Positions 12,273 through 24,684 of a stretch of 64,000 nucleotides of DNA are shown here, piece after piece; the stretch's first letter is position 1; every line of letters begins with the position of its first letter. Made by a program: the position numbers and the translations under genes. Below the pieces are notes generated by a model that saw only the letters and a list, made by a program, of their open reading frames with translations, was not told where the DNA came from and made no database searches. This DNA is from Morella rubra (lineage: Eukaryota; Streptophyta; Magnoliopsida; Fagales; Myricaceae), in contig CM025853.1 of the NCBI GenBank assembly GCA_003952965.2, positions 12,223,187-12,287,186 of the forward strand. Reading direction: 5' to 3'.

Positions 12273-13534
12273 AATGTCAGAGTTGTAAGCGTGCAACATG
12301 CACAACGAGAACCGGGACGGGATCGTTGTCCCAAGAGCAGGAAGTCACTGATTCGATGATGACCATGGAGAGGCGAATGGAGTACTTGAGGGGGCGGCCA
12401 GTGGCCAAAAAGCGTGCTGTGACGCTCTCTGATTTTGACAATTTATTGCATGAGGAGCACTCCCTCTACCAACTCTTCGAGTACCAGGGATTTCTTCATC
12501 AGCTATCGTGGACTGAGGGGTTTTGTGTGGACGCAGTTGTGCAAGATTTCTTCTGTGCACTCGTCTCGGTAGATAGAGCACCTGAGGTGCAGCTAGAGGT
12601 GCGAGGCGTGCAGTTCTTATTCTCGGCAGACGTCATTGCCGATTTCTTAAACTGCCCCCGGCCCGAGAGCCCCGTTTCCCGGCGGTACCCCTGAATGATG
12701 AGCAGAGGACATCAGAGCAGGATTTGTGGACACTGATGACTGGGAAGACCTCTGCAGTGGTGGGCAGCATAATTAAGCAGAGTGAGTTCAGTGAGTTTTG
12801 GCGATTTTGCACCTTATATGGACGCCGAACGTCGATGGCAGAACTCATTCCACCAGTGTCCGTTCACGAGAGCTCAGTGCATGCTCTTATTGGGTCAGCA
12901 GACGCGGATAGATTTTCCGTTGTACATGTTCGAGGTGATTATGGATGAGGCTTGGGAAATTAAGGAATATAGCCTCCCATACGGCGTGTTTCTGACTCAG
13001 TTCCTCATTTCTCGGGGAGTCGTGATCGTTGCCTCGGATACACGTAAGGAGGTTAAGAGTGCGCTGAACAAGTTCACTCTGTCCAGGAGCCGGGGCCAGG
13101 AGGGGGCATTGACTCGACGGTTCGCTCGTAGAGCAGCAGCGGCCGTAGAGAGGCATCACGGCCTTCGACATCAGCGTCAGAGGCACCTATGGAGACGGGA
13201 GCACCTGCAGTGCCTCCTCCATGGGTGGCCCAGCTATTTGCGGACTTCGACAGCCGTGTCGGCGCGACTATGAAGGCCACTCTTACAGCCATTTGAGAGG
13301 CGGATGTAGTCAATGGAGGAGCAGCTGAAGGAGCTCCGGACCGCCTTCGATGGGGAGTGCACTGTGACAATGCTGCGCAACAAGTCGGTCGTGGCTCATA
13401 TGGCGAACGTCAACGAGCAGCTGGAAGATATTAAAAAGACTCTGGATGATTTCAAGATGGAGGCAGATCCACAGAGGATTCCCGGAGATATTCCTGATGA
13501 CGTGGCCACTTTCCGTGATGCTGTTCGACGTTGA
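12273..13534 (+). pseudogene. Accessory gene A in CACTA, 'putative plant transposon protein' domain type
   Basis: Open segments 12326-12694, 12724-12840, 12782-13273 and 13313-13534 make one protein broken by at least three frame changes. The N-part (LSDFDNLLHEEHSLYQLF, SWTEGFCVDAVVQDFFCALV, then VQLEVRGVQFLFSADVIADF) and the middle part (FAPYMDAERRWQNSFHQCP, ARAQCMLLLGQ) match my memory of the plant transposon-associated domain called Transposase_32 (PF20167), whose biochemical role is unknown. The C-part, after ALTRRFARRAAAAV, ends in a charged helix with MEEQLKELRTAF and NEQLEDIKKTLDDFKM, probably coiled coil. A diverged second copy lies at 15476-15900. If some frame changes are introns the gene could be less damaged than it looks. 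Family name is moderately sure. Confidence 0.65.
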
Positions 13535-13539
13535 TGAGT

Positions 13540-15475
13540 TTTGATGTTGTTTTATTATATCTATTTGGGACATACATTTTGATTTATGGTTTTATTTATC
13601 TGTTTGAGACATTTGTGTTTATTTGGATTTGGTTTTTTTATTTACGTATTTGAGACATTTCTGGAATATCTGTGGATATGCAAAAGAAACTTTGATTACT
13701 ATTTACGTGTTTTTCTATTTGTATTTCTTTCTCGACACTTATATAAGTAAAATGACCAATATACCCTTTGGTCGGCAAAAATAACGAAATAAGTGGTTTA
13801 TCAAATAACTAATATAATAATTTAACAAGAAATCGTTTTTTATTTTACTGCTTTACAACTAAATACACCGATCGATCGGTAAGTGCACACCGATCCATCG
13901 GTGTTGTCCGTCGTTATTTGGGTGCACTAACCGATCGATCGGTATATACGCCAGATCGATCGCTACATTAGTTTTTAATGTAACCCTCAATTTTTTTAAA
14001 TAATGTGAGTTTAAATTATTAGAAACATAGAAATATATATTAACAAAGTATGTTAGGATGTATTTAGATTACAAAAAAACATATCAAGTACATATCATTA
14101 ATTTTTAAGAAAGCATTTATAAGTTATACATGTTGTAACATAGATGTATTTTGTTTGTGTTAGTATGAGTGAGGTATTAAGATATTTGAAATTAGTGACA
14201 TAACGCTTATTTAACACATGATTATAATTTATGTATATGAGATACGCATTAATATGATATTATAAGTCAATTAATTTAAATAATTAAGTCATTTGTTAGG
14301 CAAAAACTGTTTTTTAATAATTAGGTTAACCGATCGATCGCATTATTGGCGATCGATCGGTACGTAACGGTGTCGTTTAATATTTTGGTACCAATGGATC
14401 GTTAATTTTGGGTCTTCATACGACGGCGTTTTATTCTCTTCAACGATCGATCGAATTTAAAATCGAAAAAATCTAGGCGGGAATTTTATACCGATCGATC
14501 GGTAATATTACCGATCGATCGGTGTTTATCGCGCTTGAAATGCCGAGGATGCTCTAAAGCTGTGGGTGAGCAAAAACACACCCACGGCAAGAGGAAACTA
14601 GAGACTCACGGAAGGAGCCATTTTTCTCTTTAATTTTGTCTAAATACCGTCATTTTAGTTGTGAGAGTGTTTAGAAGTCCTTAAGGTTAAGCCCAAGCTC
14701 AAATTCATTGGTTTTTTAACCGGGTGAGTGTTGAAAAATTTGGGCGACATTTGTGAGATTTTAGTGTGAATTTAGTTCGTTTTGATCTACATTTCATGCA
14801 AAAGGTAATATCCTCAACCTACACTACGATTTTTGATTGATTTCGTCGGTTATTTGGTGTTATTTTTATTTTTCTATTCGTGGGTGTTGTGGATTGGATT
14901 TGTGTTGATTAGAGCTTCTTAGAGTGTTTTTAATATATATATTAGAATTAATATTGTATGAGGATGATTGTAGTGTTTTGGGGACCGTGGTTGAGTGCGT
15001 GGGAGGTCTGGCAAAAAGCTTGTTTTTTGTCGATCTGGGTTACTCACGATCGATCACCAGATTCTGACGATTGATCGTGTGTTAGATGGATGTTCACCGA
15101 TCGATCGTCATTATAAAGACGATCGATCGGTAACATGCCGATCGATCGATCATTTTCTTGATCAGTATCACAACGATCGATTGCTTGTGAAATTAGGGCG
15201 ATGCGATCGTGTGGCGATCGATTCTCTTAGTGATATGTCTGCGTTTGTTGCACATCGATCATTGTGCACTGTCAAATTATTGATCCGAATTCATAATTAT
15301 ATTCGCTAATTACTAATGACGATCGTTATAATTTAGTGATTATTGAATCTAGGTGTCTCTGCGTCACTCTCACAATCGTGTCATGTAGTCGACACTCTCC
15401 GAAACTCCTATACCTAGAATACATTGTGATTTTTTATTAACACATATTTATATACAATTTTTGCAGGATACATAA
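13540..15475. repeat. Internal spacer with CGATCGATCG palindromes and second leader
   Basis: Palindromes recur at about 13868-13970, 14330-14525 and 15048-15330, well inside the element. Around 14640-15470 the order (leader exon, GT donor at gcaaaaggtaat, T-rich intron, palindromes, then the gene) repeats that of 11540-12272, so this looks like a second copy of the left-end promoter. No coding sequence recognised. Confidence 0.65.
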
Positions 15476-15900
15476 AATGTCAGGAGTTAAGCGCGCATGG
15501 AGAACTGGGACGGGAGTCGTCCTAAGAGTAGTAAGTCGCTGATCCAATTTGACCTTGGAGAGGCAAATGTGAGTACCTGAGACGGCCATGGCCAAAGAGC
15601 GTCCTAAGACGCTCTCTGATTTTGAATAGCTATTGTACAATAGGAGCACTTCTACCAACTTTCGAGTATTCAGGGTTTCTTCATCAGCTCTCCTGGACTG
15701 AAGGGTTTTGCGTGGACTCAGTTGTGCAAGATTTTGTCTTCTGTGCACTCGTCTCGCATAGAGCACATGAGGTGCAGCTAGAGCTGCGAGGCGTTGAGTT
15801 CTTATTCTCGACAGACGCTCATTACGATTTCTTAGGAACTGCCCCTGGAGGAGATGCTGTCGAATTTTTTCCAAGTATGGATGGACACAAGTTGAACTGA
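15476..15900 (+). pseudogene. Accessory gene B: truncated second copy of gene A
   Basis: Starts ATGTCAGGAGTTAAGCGCGC and matches 12273-12660 closely: the shared peptides SGFLHQLSWTEGFCVDSVVQ and VQLELRGVEFLFSTDAHYDF are in one frame at 15622-15900. Frameshifts and a stop break the N-part, and homology ends after about 390 bp. The transposase gene begins 120 bp further on. It is a relic of an internal duplication. Confidence 0.75.
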
Positions 15901-16023
15901 TGTTAAACTCCAAATGCACAATCTTGAACGGAATAGGACCTATCAGCTGGGCACAAATGTCACGTTCCAATGATTTGGTGTTTATGAATTACTTAATTCG
16001 TGTATTTTTTTAGATTGGTGGCG

Positions 16024-19000
16024 ATGGATAAGAGTTGGGTTTACGAGAAAAATCAGTTTGGTGAAAAGTATCGGAGGGGGTCCGTGGGTTTGTCGTTATG
16101 GCGGCTCGTTGTGTAGACTCTCGGGCTCAGATCAGATGTCCGTGTCGGAAATGCAGAAATGTAGTGTTTCAATGTTGGATAAAATGGAAGATCATATATA
16201 CATTAATGGGTTTGATGTGAGCTATAAGTCATGGGTGTTTCACGGGGAGGGTATTCAACTTACTTCACAGTTGAGTCAAGAGTCGGTGCGAGCTTACCAT
16301 ATAGTGATGATGATTTAGAGGGAGATAACTCTGATAGAATAGAGGAAATGTTATCTGATGTTCGTGCCGGATTAGATGGTGGGGCGGCAAGGGTTGAAAC
16401 AGAGAACCCTAATATTAAGGAAACCCCCACTTGGGGACCGGAGGCTTCGACACCACTTAATAAATTATGGGAAGAGGCAGAAGTGAATTGTATCCTGGAT
16501 GTACCAAGTTTAGTAAGTTGTCATTTACAGTTCGGTTGTTGCACGTGAAGTCGGAGAATAAGTTGTCAAGGCATTTGATATGCAATTGATTGATAGAGGG
16601 GAGACGTTACCAGGATCGTATTACGAGGCGAAACAATTGCGAAAAGGATCTTGGGTTTAGTTATAACAAAATCCATGCATGTCAAAATGATTGTGTGTTG
16701 TTTTGGAAGGAAAACAGTGAGTTAGACAGATGTCCGATATGTGGGGTGTCTCGGTGGAAATTCGAAAATGATTTGCGCAATCAAATTCCCAGAAAAGTGT
16801 TGCGTCATTTCCCTTTAATCCCTAGACTTAAACGTTTGTTTACCACAAAAGATGTAGCAATTGACATGAGATGGCATAAGGAAAACGGGTCGATGATGGG
16901 GAGAGTTTGAGGCATCCTGCAGATTCATTGGTTTGGAAGAATTTTGATAAGGACCACGATTGGTTTGCTCAAGATGCCCGCAACGTCCGCCTTGGTCTTG
17001 CTTCTGACGGGTTTAATCCGTTCGGAAACATGAGCAATGCATACAGTATTTGGCCGGTCGTTGTGTTTCCATATAATTTACCCCCATGGAGGTGTATGAA
17101 GGTCCCATTTTCACTAATGACTCTTTTGATTCCGGGTCGAAAGTCACCGGGAAATGATATTGATGTATATCTTCGACCCTTAGTGGAAGAGTTGAAACAA
17201 TTATGGGAAGATGGAGTTGAGACACATGATGCTTCAGATGGGACGACATTTAAGATGCATGCAGCTTTGATGTGGACCATAAATGATTTTCCAGCATATG
17301 CCAATTTATCTGGATGGAGTACCAAAGGGAAGTTGGCATGTCCAACGTGTAATTTAGACACTGACTATAAGTGGTTGAAGCACGGGAGAAGAATGTGTTA
17401 TATGGGTCATAGGAGATATTTGACACCGGGGCATGCATGGAGATATGATGTGGATACGTTCGATGGGAAAGAAGAACATAGACTTCCGCCTGAGGAGTTA
17501 ACTGGTGAGGACATATTGGAACAATTGACGCATGTCGGAGAGACTATCTTTGGTAAAGCGTCAGGGAAGAATAGGGGAAAGAAGAAACAATCGTCGGAAC
17601 GTTTGAATTGGACGAAGAAGAGCATATTTTTCCAACTGCCGTATTGGAGTACATTAGGGTTACGGCATAACTTGGACGTGATGCACATCGAGAAGAACAT
17701 ATGTGACAACGTGATTGGGACGGTGATGAATATCGAGTTCAAGACCAGAGATTCAGCGGGTGCACGTAAAGATTTAGCTGAAATGGGGGTCAAAAAAGAC
17801 TTGCACTTGGTGCATGACGGTCGGGTTGAATTGATGCCTCAAGCGGTGTATACTTTATTCGGGAAGAGCGAAGGAGGGCCTGTGAGTGGTTAAAAGATGT
17901 GAGGTTCCCCGATGGTTATGCAGCTGAGATTTCACGTTGTGTGAATCTAGATGAGTTGAAGATTTCTGGAATGAAAAGTCATGACATGTCATGTTCTTGC
18001 TTGCAGAGGGTTCTTCCAGTGATGATCCGAGGGTTGTTGAAGGAAGACGTGTGTGGCGCAGTGACTGAATTATGTTTGTTTTTTCGAGAGTTGTGTTCTC
18101 GTACGCTTGAAGATTTCTGTATTGCAGAGGATGTCAGAAGATATCGGGATAATTTTATGCAAGTTGGAAATGATTTTTCCACCCGCTTTTTTTACAATAA
18201 TGATGCATTTGGCGTCCACTTACCGCGCGAAGCAATGCTTGCTGGACCAGTACAATATAGATGGATGTATCCAGTTGAACGGTTGATGGGTCGCTCGAAA
18301 CGGAATGTGAAAAATAAGTCTCGTCCCGAAGGGTCGATTGCAGAAGCGTATATTGAGAATGAGTGTTCGACATTTTGTTCCCAATACCTCCGAGGGGTCG
18401 AAACAGTGTTTAATCGTAGAGATCGAAACTACGATTCTGACGGCGATCCCGAGATACGAGGAAGGTCATTGGATGTGTTCACTCAGAGAATTAGATTACT
18501 AGGGGCTGGAAAAGGACATGACATAGACCGAACAGAGTTCAAGAAAGCTCGGTGGTTTGTGCTGAACAATTGCAAAGGCATCAGCAACTACTTAGAGTAA
18601 GTAAAATAAAATTTCATACGTTTTCTATAATATACAGACGTTGATTAACCTTATCATTACAGTGAACACATGGACGAACTTCGCGCGCAAGGAGTTGGTA
18701 ACATTTCTCGTATGCATGAGGAACAATTTCCGGATTGGTTCTTAGGGCGAGTAAGTGTTATTGACAAATAATTCAAATTTAAATCGTGTATTTGTTTTTA
18801 ATGACCTTCTAATATATTGTTGTAGGTTCAAAAATTACGTTCTCAAAATCCATGTACATCGATCGATGAATTGTATTCATTGGCACGTGGGCCTGATACA
18901 CGAGTGATGCGTTATTCTGCATGTGTTATGAACGGATGTAGATATCATACAGTACAACGGGAAGAACGTCGGAGAACGCAGAACAGTGGTATTGTAGTAC

Positions 19001-19651
19001 CGGGATCACATGAGGGAAATCCAATAGAATTTTACGGAAGGCTTGTAGACATTTATGCCATGCAATACTTGCGGGGAAATACTGTATATTTGTTTAAGTG
19101 TGATTGGTGGGACGTTGGAGATCACCGTGGAATTCGTATCGACGAGAACTTTAAGAGCATAAACACTTCCCGACTGTGGTACTTAGAAGATCCATTTGTT
19201 TTGGCTAATCAAGCAAGTCAAGTGTTTTATCTAGTTGATAATCTGCATGGACCTACATGGCGAGTCGTGCAGAAGTTGTCTGTAGAAATGCATATGACAT
19301 TCCCGGCCTGGATCCGGATGGTGAAGTTGATGTAAACATTGAATCGGGAGCAGCCATTGCGAATGAAGCGTATCAAGAGGACGATGCATTGACTTGTTTA
19401 TAGACTTCCGACAGTTTAATCTTAATCCACTACGGAGGGATGACGTTACGCCAAACGTTATCCAAGCTTCTGAGGCAATTGATCGGCGGAAAAAAAGACG
19501 TATAGATAGTAACAATGTTTCAGAGGGGAATGAAGCAGAATTTGAAGAGAATACCGAAGAAAGTGGGGACGAAGATTCGTTCGAAAGTGATAGCAACTCT
19601 ACTGAGAATGAGGCATCGGGCGATAACGCGCAAGAATCAGATTCTGATTAA
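16024..19651 (+). pseudogene. TnpD-type CACTA transposase gene, frameshifted
   Basis: Reads, across several frames, the usual order of plant En/Spm TnpD proteins. First a transposase-associated domain (MDKSWVYEKNQFGEKYRRG, CPCRKCRN, INGFDVSYKSWVFHGEG). Then Transposase_21, with NDCVLFWKENSELDRCPICG (about 16685), WKNFDKDHDWFAQDARNVRL, ACPTCNLDTDYKWLKHGRRM and LGLRHNLDVMHIEKNICDNV. Then a DUF4218-like part (17899-18600: VLPVMIRGLL, VQYRWMYPVERLMG, GSIAEAYIENE). Then, after two short introns (near 18601-18661 and 18750-18825), a DUF4216-like part (FYGRLVDIYAMQYL, FKCDWWDVGDHRG). The tail is acidic. Breaks near 16075, 16170, 16290, 16570, 16900, 17890 and 19310 do not fall at plausible splice sites. 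The family normally cuts CACTA ends; this copy is probably dead. Confidence 0.9.
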
Positions 19652-19773
19652 TAATTTCTTTCATGTATATTTTTCTTTCTAATGTTGATGTTTGCTGAAC
19701 TATTTTTACTGTTACTGTCTCGTTTACCATATCTTTATCGTTTATTTTGTTATGTCACAGCTTCTACGGTGAA

Positions 19774-21509
19774 ATGAAGCGTGGACGAGAATTTCCTTCA
19801 GTTACTTCTGGACAGTTGCATAGTATGAGTCCGATCCCGAGTCCTACACTGAGCGCTCCTTCTCCGAGAGTGAATGAAGGCATGAGTCAAGGCACGCCAG
19901 CTTGTCCTAGTAGTTGTGCATGTAAGAAATTATTCTAAGTTATATTTCAATTTCCTTAAGTTAACCGACCGACTAACTTTGTTAATTTTATTTTATGTAG
20001 CGACATCAGCTTCTAAACGTGGGCGAGGTAGGACACGTGGAGTCAGTTTGGAGAAGAGTCTTGGGTCCGGGTCTGGGTCCGGAAACTATCGGTGCATATC
20101 CCGGAGGGAGAGTGTGGAGGAGTGTCTTCCACTGCTGCCATTCTATCGACGAAGATTGGAATGTTGGTCCGAGGGTTGATTCCGATCTCAGTTAACAAGT
20201 GGGTCGATGTTCCTACAGAAGTGAAGGAGTACATTATGGATCGGGTGTTGGTATGATTAAATTCGTAAACATAAATTTTTGGTGGACGCATTTCGTTTAT
20301 CATTGTAATATTGTATGTTTTGGTACTTATGCAGGACCAGTTCGACCTTGACTACACCCGTCATGAGGACGTGAGGACGGTGGTCGAGACAATGATGACG
20401 GCACGTCGAACGCACCGCAACCGAATGCATGCGTATTTTAAGAAGTTCCCGAGTAAAGAGGCGGCGTTGCTGAAGCCGCACCCTGATACCACAGAAGAAC
20501 AGTGGAAGGAGTTATGCGATCTGTTCACCAGCGAAGCATTTATGGTACGTGATTACAAAAACTTGTTGCTTAAATATTACATTCTTTTTATATTTAATTA
20601 CTTAAAATATCGCAGAAACGAAGCGAGCAAAATAAGAAGAATAGATCAAAGTTGACTGTGAACCACGCTGCTGGTTCGCGCTCGTTCCAGCGCACACGAG
20701 CTTGCATGGTAAGTTAACAACTAAATCTTAGACTTTATTGATATTGTTTGTCAATAACTTTATGTTATTGTCATGTAGAAAAATCAAGAAAGCGGCAATA
20801 TCAATCCTGCAGAGCTATATAAAAAGAATTATACAAACAAAGATGGGATTTGGACCTCGGAAGGAGCGAGAGAAATTTATGTAAGTCGCTTTCATTTTAA
20901 TCTACTTTATGTAATTTATGTATAGTTTATCTACATTAATGTTTCTGGTAATTATTGTCATTTTTTCAGGAACGGATGGATGCCTTCCAGCGTAAGTGTG
21001 ATTTAGAAGGGAAGACTTATACCGAAATTGAAGTATATTCCGAGATATTGGGCAAGAAGTCGGGATATGTTCGGGGATTAGGACGGGCGGTTAAGCCTCC
21101 GCCTTCATCAACTTTGACTACACAGTCTTCTGATCTACAGCACCAGCTAGCAAAGGCAAGGGATGAGATAGAGGCGATGAGAGCTGCTAGAGAAAAAGAC
21201 TTGCAAGAATTTGCAAAGAAGCAAGCTGAGATGGAGGCCACGCTGAGGGACCACCGTGAAGAGCAGCGGGTGGAGCAGGAGCGCATCCGGTTGGAGCAGG
21301 AGGAGCGCATGAAAAGGGAGCAAGAGCGCATGCGAATAGAGCACGAGGAGCGTATACAACTGGAACAAGAGCGCATGCGAAAGGAGCAAGAGCGCTTACG
21401 GGCAGAAATATCGAAGGAACTGGAGAAGAAAATGTCCTCTGTAATGGAGAAGAAAATGAGCGACATGTCAAAGCGACTATTCAGCCAGTTTGGGGGTTCA
21501 AAAAGGTAG
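19774..21509 (+). pseudogene. TnpA-type gene (plant transposase Ptta/En/Spm, Transposase_24)
   Basis: Six exons with GT-AG introns are visible: 19774-19921, 20001-20250, 20335-20544, 20616-20708, 20779-20880 and 20970-21509. Exons 2-6 carry the Transposase_24 core (HIPEGECGG, KWVDVPTEVKEYIMDRVL, KPHPDTTEEQWKELCDLF, NHAAGSRSF, WTSEGAREIYERM). The C-end is a long charged coiled coil of QEERMKREQERMRIE-like repeats, ending MSDMSKRLFSQFGGSKR. One base too many or too few near 20085 breaks exon 2, so it is called a pseudogene; the rest is clean. TnpA proteins bind subterminal repeats of CACTA elements and pair the ends. The N-terminal GRGRTRG patch may bind nucleic acid (inference). Confidence 0.85.
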
Positions 21510-21697
21510 ATGCATGTATATTGTAATAACTTTTTAATTATGTATTATTACGATATTATTTTCGATTTAATTATGGATCACTATATGTTATTATTGATAT
21601 TTATTAATGTGAGTATTGTATTATTATTATAAAATGTACGTGTTATATAATATTTTCTATTATTATTGTTAAAAAAAAAAACCATTCTCTCACCACT

Positions 21698-22017
21698 GAT
21701 CGATCGTCATATTCAGCGATCGATCTTTTGTTGTTCAACCGATCGATCGTCCAATACTACCGATTGATCGGTTCATAAATCAATGTTACATCACTGAATT
21801 AAACGACCGATCGTCCATGGCATAACGATCGATCGTTATACTTTAGTGATCGATCGCTTATATAAAGCGTCCGATCGTCGTTGCTTAAGCGATCGATCGT
21901 CAATATGTACCGATCAATATGTACCGATCGTAAATATATACCGATCGATCGGATTCCCAATCGATCCATCACTTCGTTTTCAACGACCGATCGTGAAAAT
22001 TACCGATCGATCAGTAT
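21698..22017. repeat. CGATCGATCG palindrome array, right subterminal
   Basis: More than ten CGATCGATCG-type motifs in 320 bp, between the TnpA-type gene and the right terminus. This mirrors the left array. Confidence 0.8.
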
Positions 22018-22196
22018 ATTTAGTGACGAAAAATATCCGTCACTAAAAACTTTTCGTGACGAAATTCGGATTTCGTGACGCTCATTCGCTGACGGAGCTC
22101 GTGACGAAAATATTTCGTCACTAATTCTTTTAGTGACGAAATATTGACTTTTAGTGACAAAAAATTTTGTCACTAAAAGTCAATTTTTTTGTAGTG
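22018..22196. repeat. CACTA right terminus with short hairpins
   Basis: Inverted counterpart of 10988-11213: tttagtgacgaaa repeats in both orientations, ending GTAGTG next to the ATA target duplication. Confidence 0.85.
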
Positions 22197-22199
22197 ATA

Positions 22200-22810
22200 C
22201 TAATACTTTTTACTCAAAAGTTAATAACTTCTCACATAAACTCTAATAGTACTTTTTTCAAGAAACTTTTTTAACAAACCTTATCTTTCCATATCTTTTC
22301 ACTAAATTCTAATATTTTTATTAAAAAATTACACGTATATGACTTTTTCATTCAAAATAACAGATAAATAGACGGCAGGATGCAAATTGAACGAAGCCGA
22401 AACAACGTAGGTGAAAATATCTCAAAATTAAAATAATTAGGTGCAAAGCCAAACTCTCAAACCACGTGGGTGCAAAATGTAATTAACCCTTTATATTTTG
22501 TTTGGATGGTGTTGATTTTTTTTTTTTGTTGTTTAAAAATAGTGTAGATTTTATTGAGATTTGTAAAAAAAGGTGTTGGATTTTATAAAAAAAGTATTAC
22601 AGTTTATGAAAAAACTGTTTATTTGTAAAAAATTATTGGAGTTTGTAAAAAAATGATTGTAAAAAAAAAAAATTCAAAAGAATTCTCTACCACCAAACAT
22701 AAATATTCGGACAGAATATTTTTTTGGTTAAAAAACATTTCTAATTGGGCCACTCGATCATTGTTTCTCAAAATAATATCACTTCAATTTTTTCCCTTAC
22801 AATATTCACC
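22200..22810. other. AT-rich spacer
   Basis: Non-coding. Around 22497-22680 there is a tttggatg start followed by repeated ttgtaaaaaaa-type runs, resembling the MITE-like block at 61587-61790. Its other end was not found. Confidence 0.5.
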
Positions 22811-22814
22811 CTTT

Positions 22815-23170
22815 TATTTACTCAGGAATAAATACATTGCACCCTCAAATTATGAGAGTCTTAACAGTTTGCACTCAAAATTATTATTTTTATCACGTTG
22901 TACCTACTAATTATTAATTTAGACACTTTGCAATATTTATTAAAGTTTTCATTTAATTTTAACTCATAAAATTATGATTTTACCTTCATAAAAAGACATT
23001 GTCAAAAATTATAGGAATACAATGATTATTTTGAGTAAAAATAAAAAAATTCCGTTTAAATAGACAAACAAATTTAAATGGAAGGTGCAAAAGGGAGTAG
23101 AATGTGACAAAAAAAAATTAAGGTGCAAAGTGAAAATACTTCCATAAGTGAAGAGTGCAAAATATCTTTA
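22815..23170. mobile_element. Probable MITE with long imperfect inverted arms
   Basis: The left arm (acattgcaccctcaaatta, then agtttgcactc) and the reverse complement of the right arm (attttgcactcttcactta, then actttgcacc) pair over about 100 bp. The same motif family (atacactttgcaccccc) makes up 62327-63242. No exact target duplication could be fixed. Confidence 0.5.
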
Positions 23171-24680
23171 TTTCATTTTGGACCTTTAGACATGGGTGAC
23201 AACTCTCAGGGCCCGCTTGCACAATGGACTAGTAGACCTAGATAAAAACCCAAGCTCGTCATATTGGGCTAGCTTGAAAGGGCTCCAAACAATTCCTCCA
23301 CGCGCTGTTTCTTTGGGAAAAGAAAAGAAACAGAGAGAAAAATATCAACATCTTCATCGTCCATTAATTTATCAGCAATAGATTTCGACTAATAGGTGAA
23401 AAAGTTTTAAATTTGTTGACAGATAATTGTAGAGTTAAACTTGAAACTCAAAGGATACATTTCGAAATAATATCCAGGGAGAATACAACAGAAATATTAA
23501 AGCAAGATTCCTGATTTTATACTGGAGCTTCTTCGTCCCCGCGCGCCCTAGCTTGGTGCTTCAGGAAAAAAAATGTCAGAGTCATTTGGATGCCTTGAAC
23601 GATTGAATTGTGGGGTCGGGAAACTGTTGGTTTTCTATGGTTTTCTATAACAAATGATGGCAGATAGTAATTGGTTCATCTTGAAGGCCAGTGATGAACC
23701 CGGCCTTTGCGCATTACAATACTGCTCTTCGATCCCCCACGTACCAACATCGTTTCTCTCTCGAAAACCACCCATCAGAGCTTACTTTCCCTGCATACGA
23801 TATTTCAAGACCGAAAGAATGTCAGAGCTTTCCATATGGTTGAGAACGTTTTCATGTGTTTGAGATGTTTTCTTTGAGTGATATTAGTGATTGAAGTGTT
23901 TCTTACTGATAAGTGATAAGTACAGTTACGTGTGTAATTAGGTGAGTACTACTTTTGAGACCTTTTCATGTGTATATCCTTGTGTTTTATTTACGAAGCT
24001 CTCTAATTACTTGAATTTCTATCTTCACTATGCTAATTATGAGAAAGTTGTGTCATTTTTCCCACACGTCTTTTGATCGAAAAATTTGGTATTAAAGCAA
24101 CACTCAGTGATTTTCATACTGATTGAGTATTGTTTGTAATATTATTAGTACACGCTAACAATATAAAGTTCGAGAAATGATGGACATCTTTATTGGAATA
24201 TTTTGTTTGGATTGAGGTCTTACATAAATTTTAGTCGGTATTGAATAGTCCAATTCAAATAGAGATATACATGATATGTATTGAATTATGTAGAGATTAT
24301 ATTATTTGTTAATAATTACTGATGACACTAACTGTGATAGGCCCACGATGTGTTAATTTCTCTTCGAATTAAACTATTAAATTTAAATAACAAATTAGAA
24401 TAAGATACTAATTATGTTATAGTTTTTAATCAGTAGGTATTTTAAAATCTTTTATCTAAGTTTTTTTGATAGTCTTAATGAATCATCTTCCCTTTTTTTT
24501 CTTTTGTATCCAGTCAGAAAGCTGAGAGGACAATTCTGTTGAAAAAATAATTTAGTAAACGGAAAAATCTGTGAGATGATGACGTTGCCCATACATTAAT
24601 GTTGTTTCACTTCTTTTTTTCATTAAGTAACTAATTAAGCTTCTTGTATTTAAATATCAAAATCAAAATGAACAGAATTG
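23171..24680. other. Spacer
   Basis: AT-rich with scattered short open frames, the longest unconvincing frame near 23654-23863. No recognisable gene, terminal repeat or RNA. Confidence 0.5.

Positions 24681-24684
<4 letters not shown>

Larger units (their letters stand above)
10988..22196 (+). mobile_element. CACTA (En/Spm) DNA transposon, 11.2 kb
   Basis: The left end starts CACTACTAGAAAATTAACTT at 10988 and the right end finishes TTTTTTTGTAGTG at 22196. Read inward, both ends run CACTA(C)...TTTTAGTGNC. The flanks carry the 3-bp target duplication ATA (10985-10987 and 22197-22199), as expected for this superfamily. Inside, in order: hairpin-rich left end, CGATCGATCG arrays, accessory gene copy A, more palindromes, a second leader and accessory copy B, a TnpD-type transposase gene, a TnpA-type (Transposase_24) gene, a final palindrome array and the right end. 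Several frameshifts suggest that the element is no longer autonomous, though its termini are good enough for mobilisation in trans. Confidence 0.95.

Noticed and set aside
16024..19651. Treating the frame changes in the TnpD gene as introns to obtain an intact transposase
   Set aside because: Most breaks are one-base shifts inside conserved motifs without GT/AG pairs at usable spacing; only the two near 18601 and 18750 are good introns.
11214..22017. CGATCGATCG arrays as a CRISPR array or satellite
   Set aside because: Spacing is irregular, there are no uniform spacers, and the motifs track the subterminal and promoter regions of a CACTA element.
23654..23863. 69-codon frame as a gene
   Set aside because: No similarity recognised, isolated, and no splice or promoter context.
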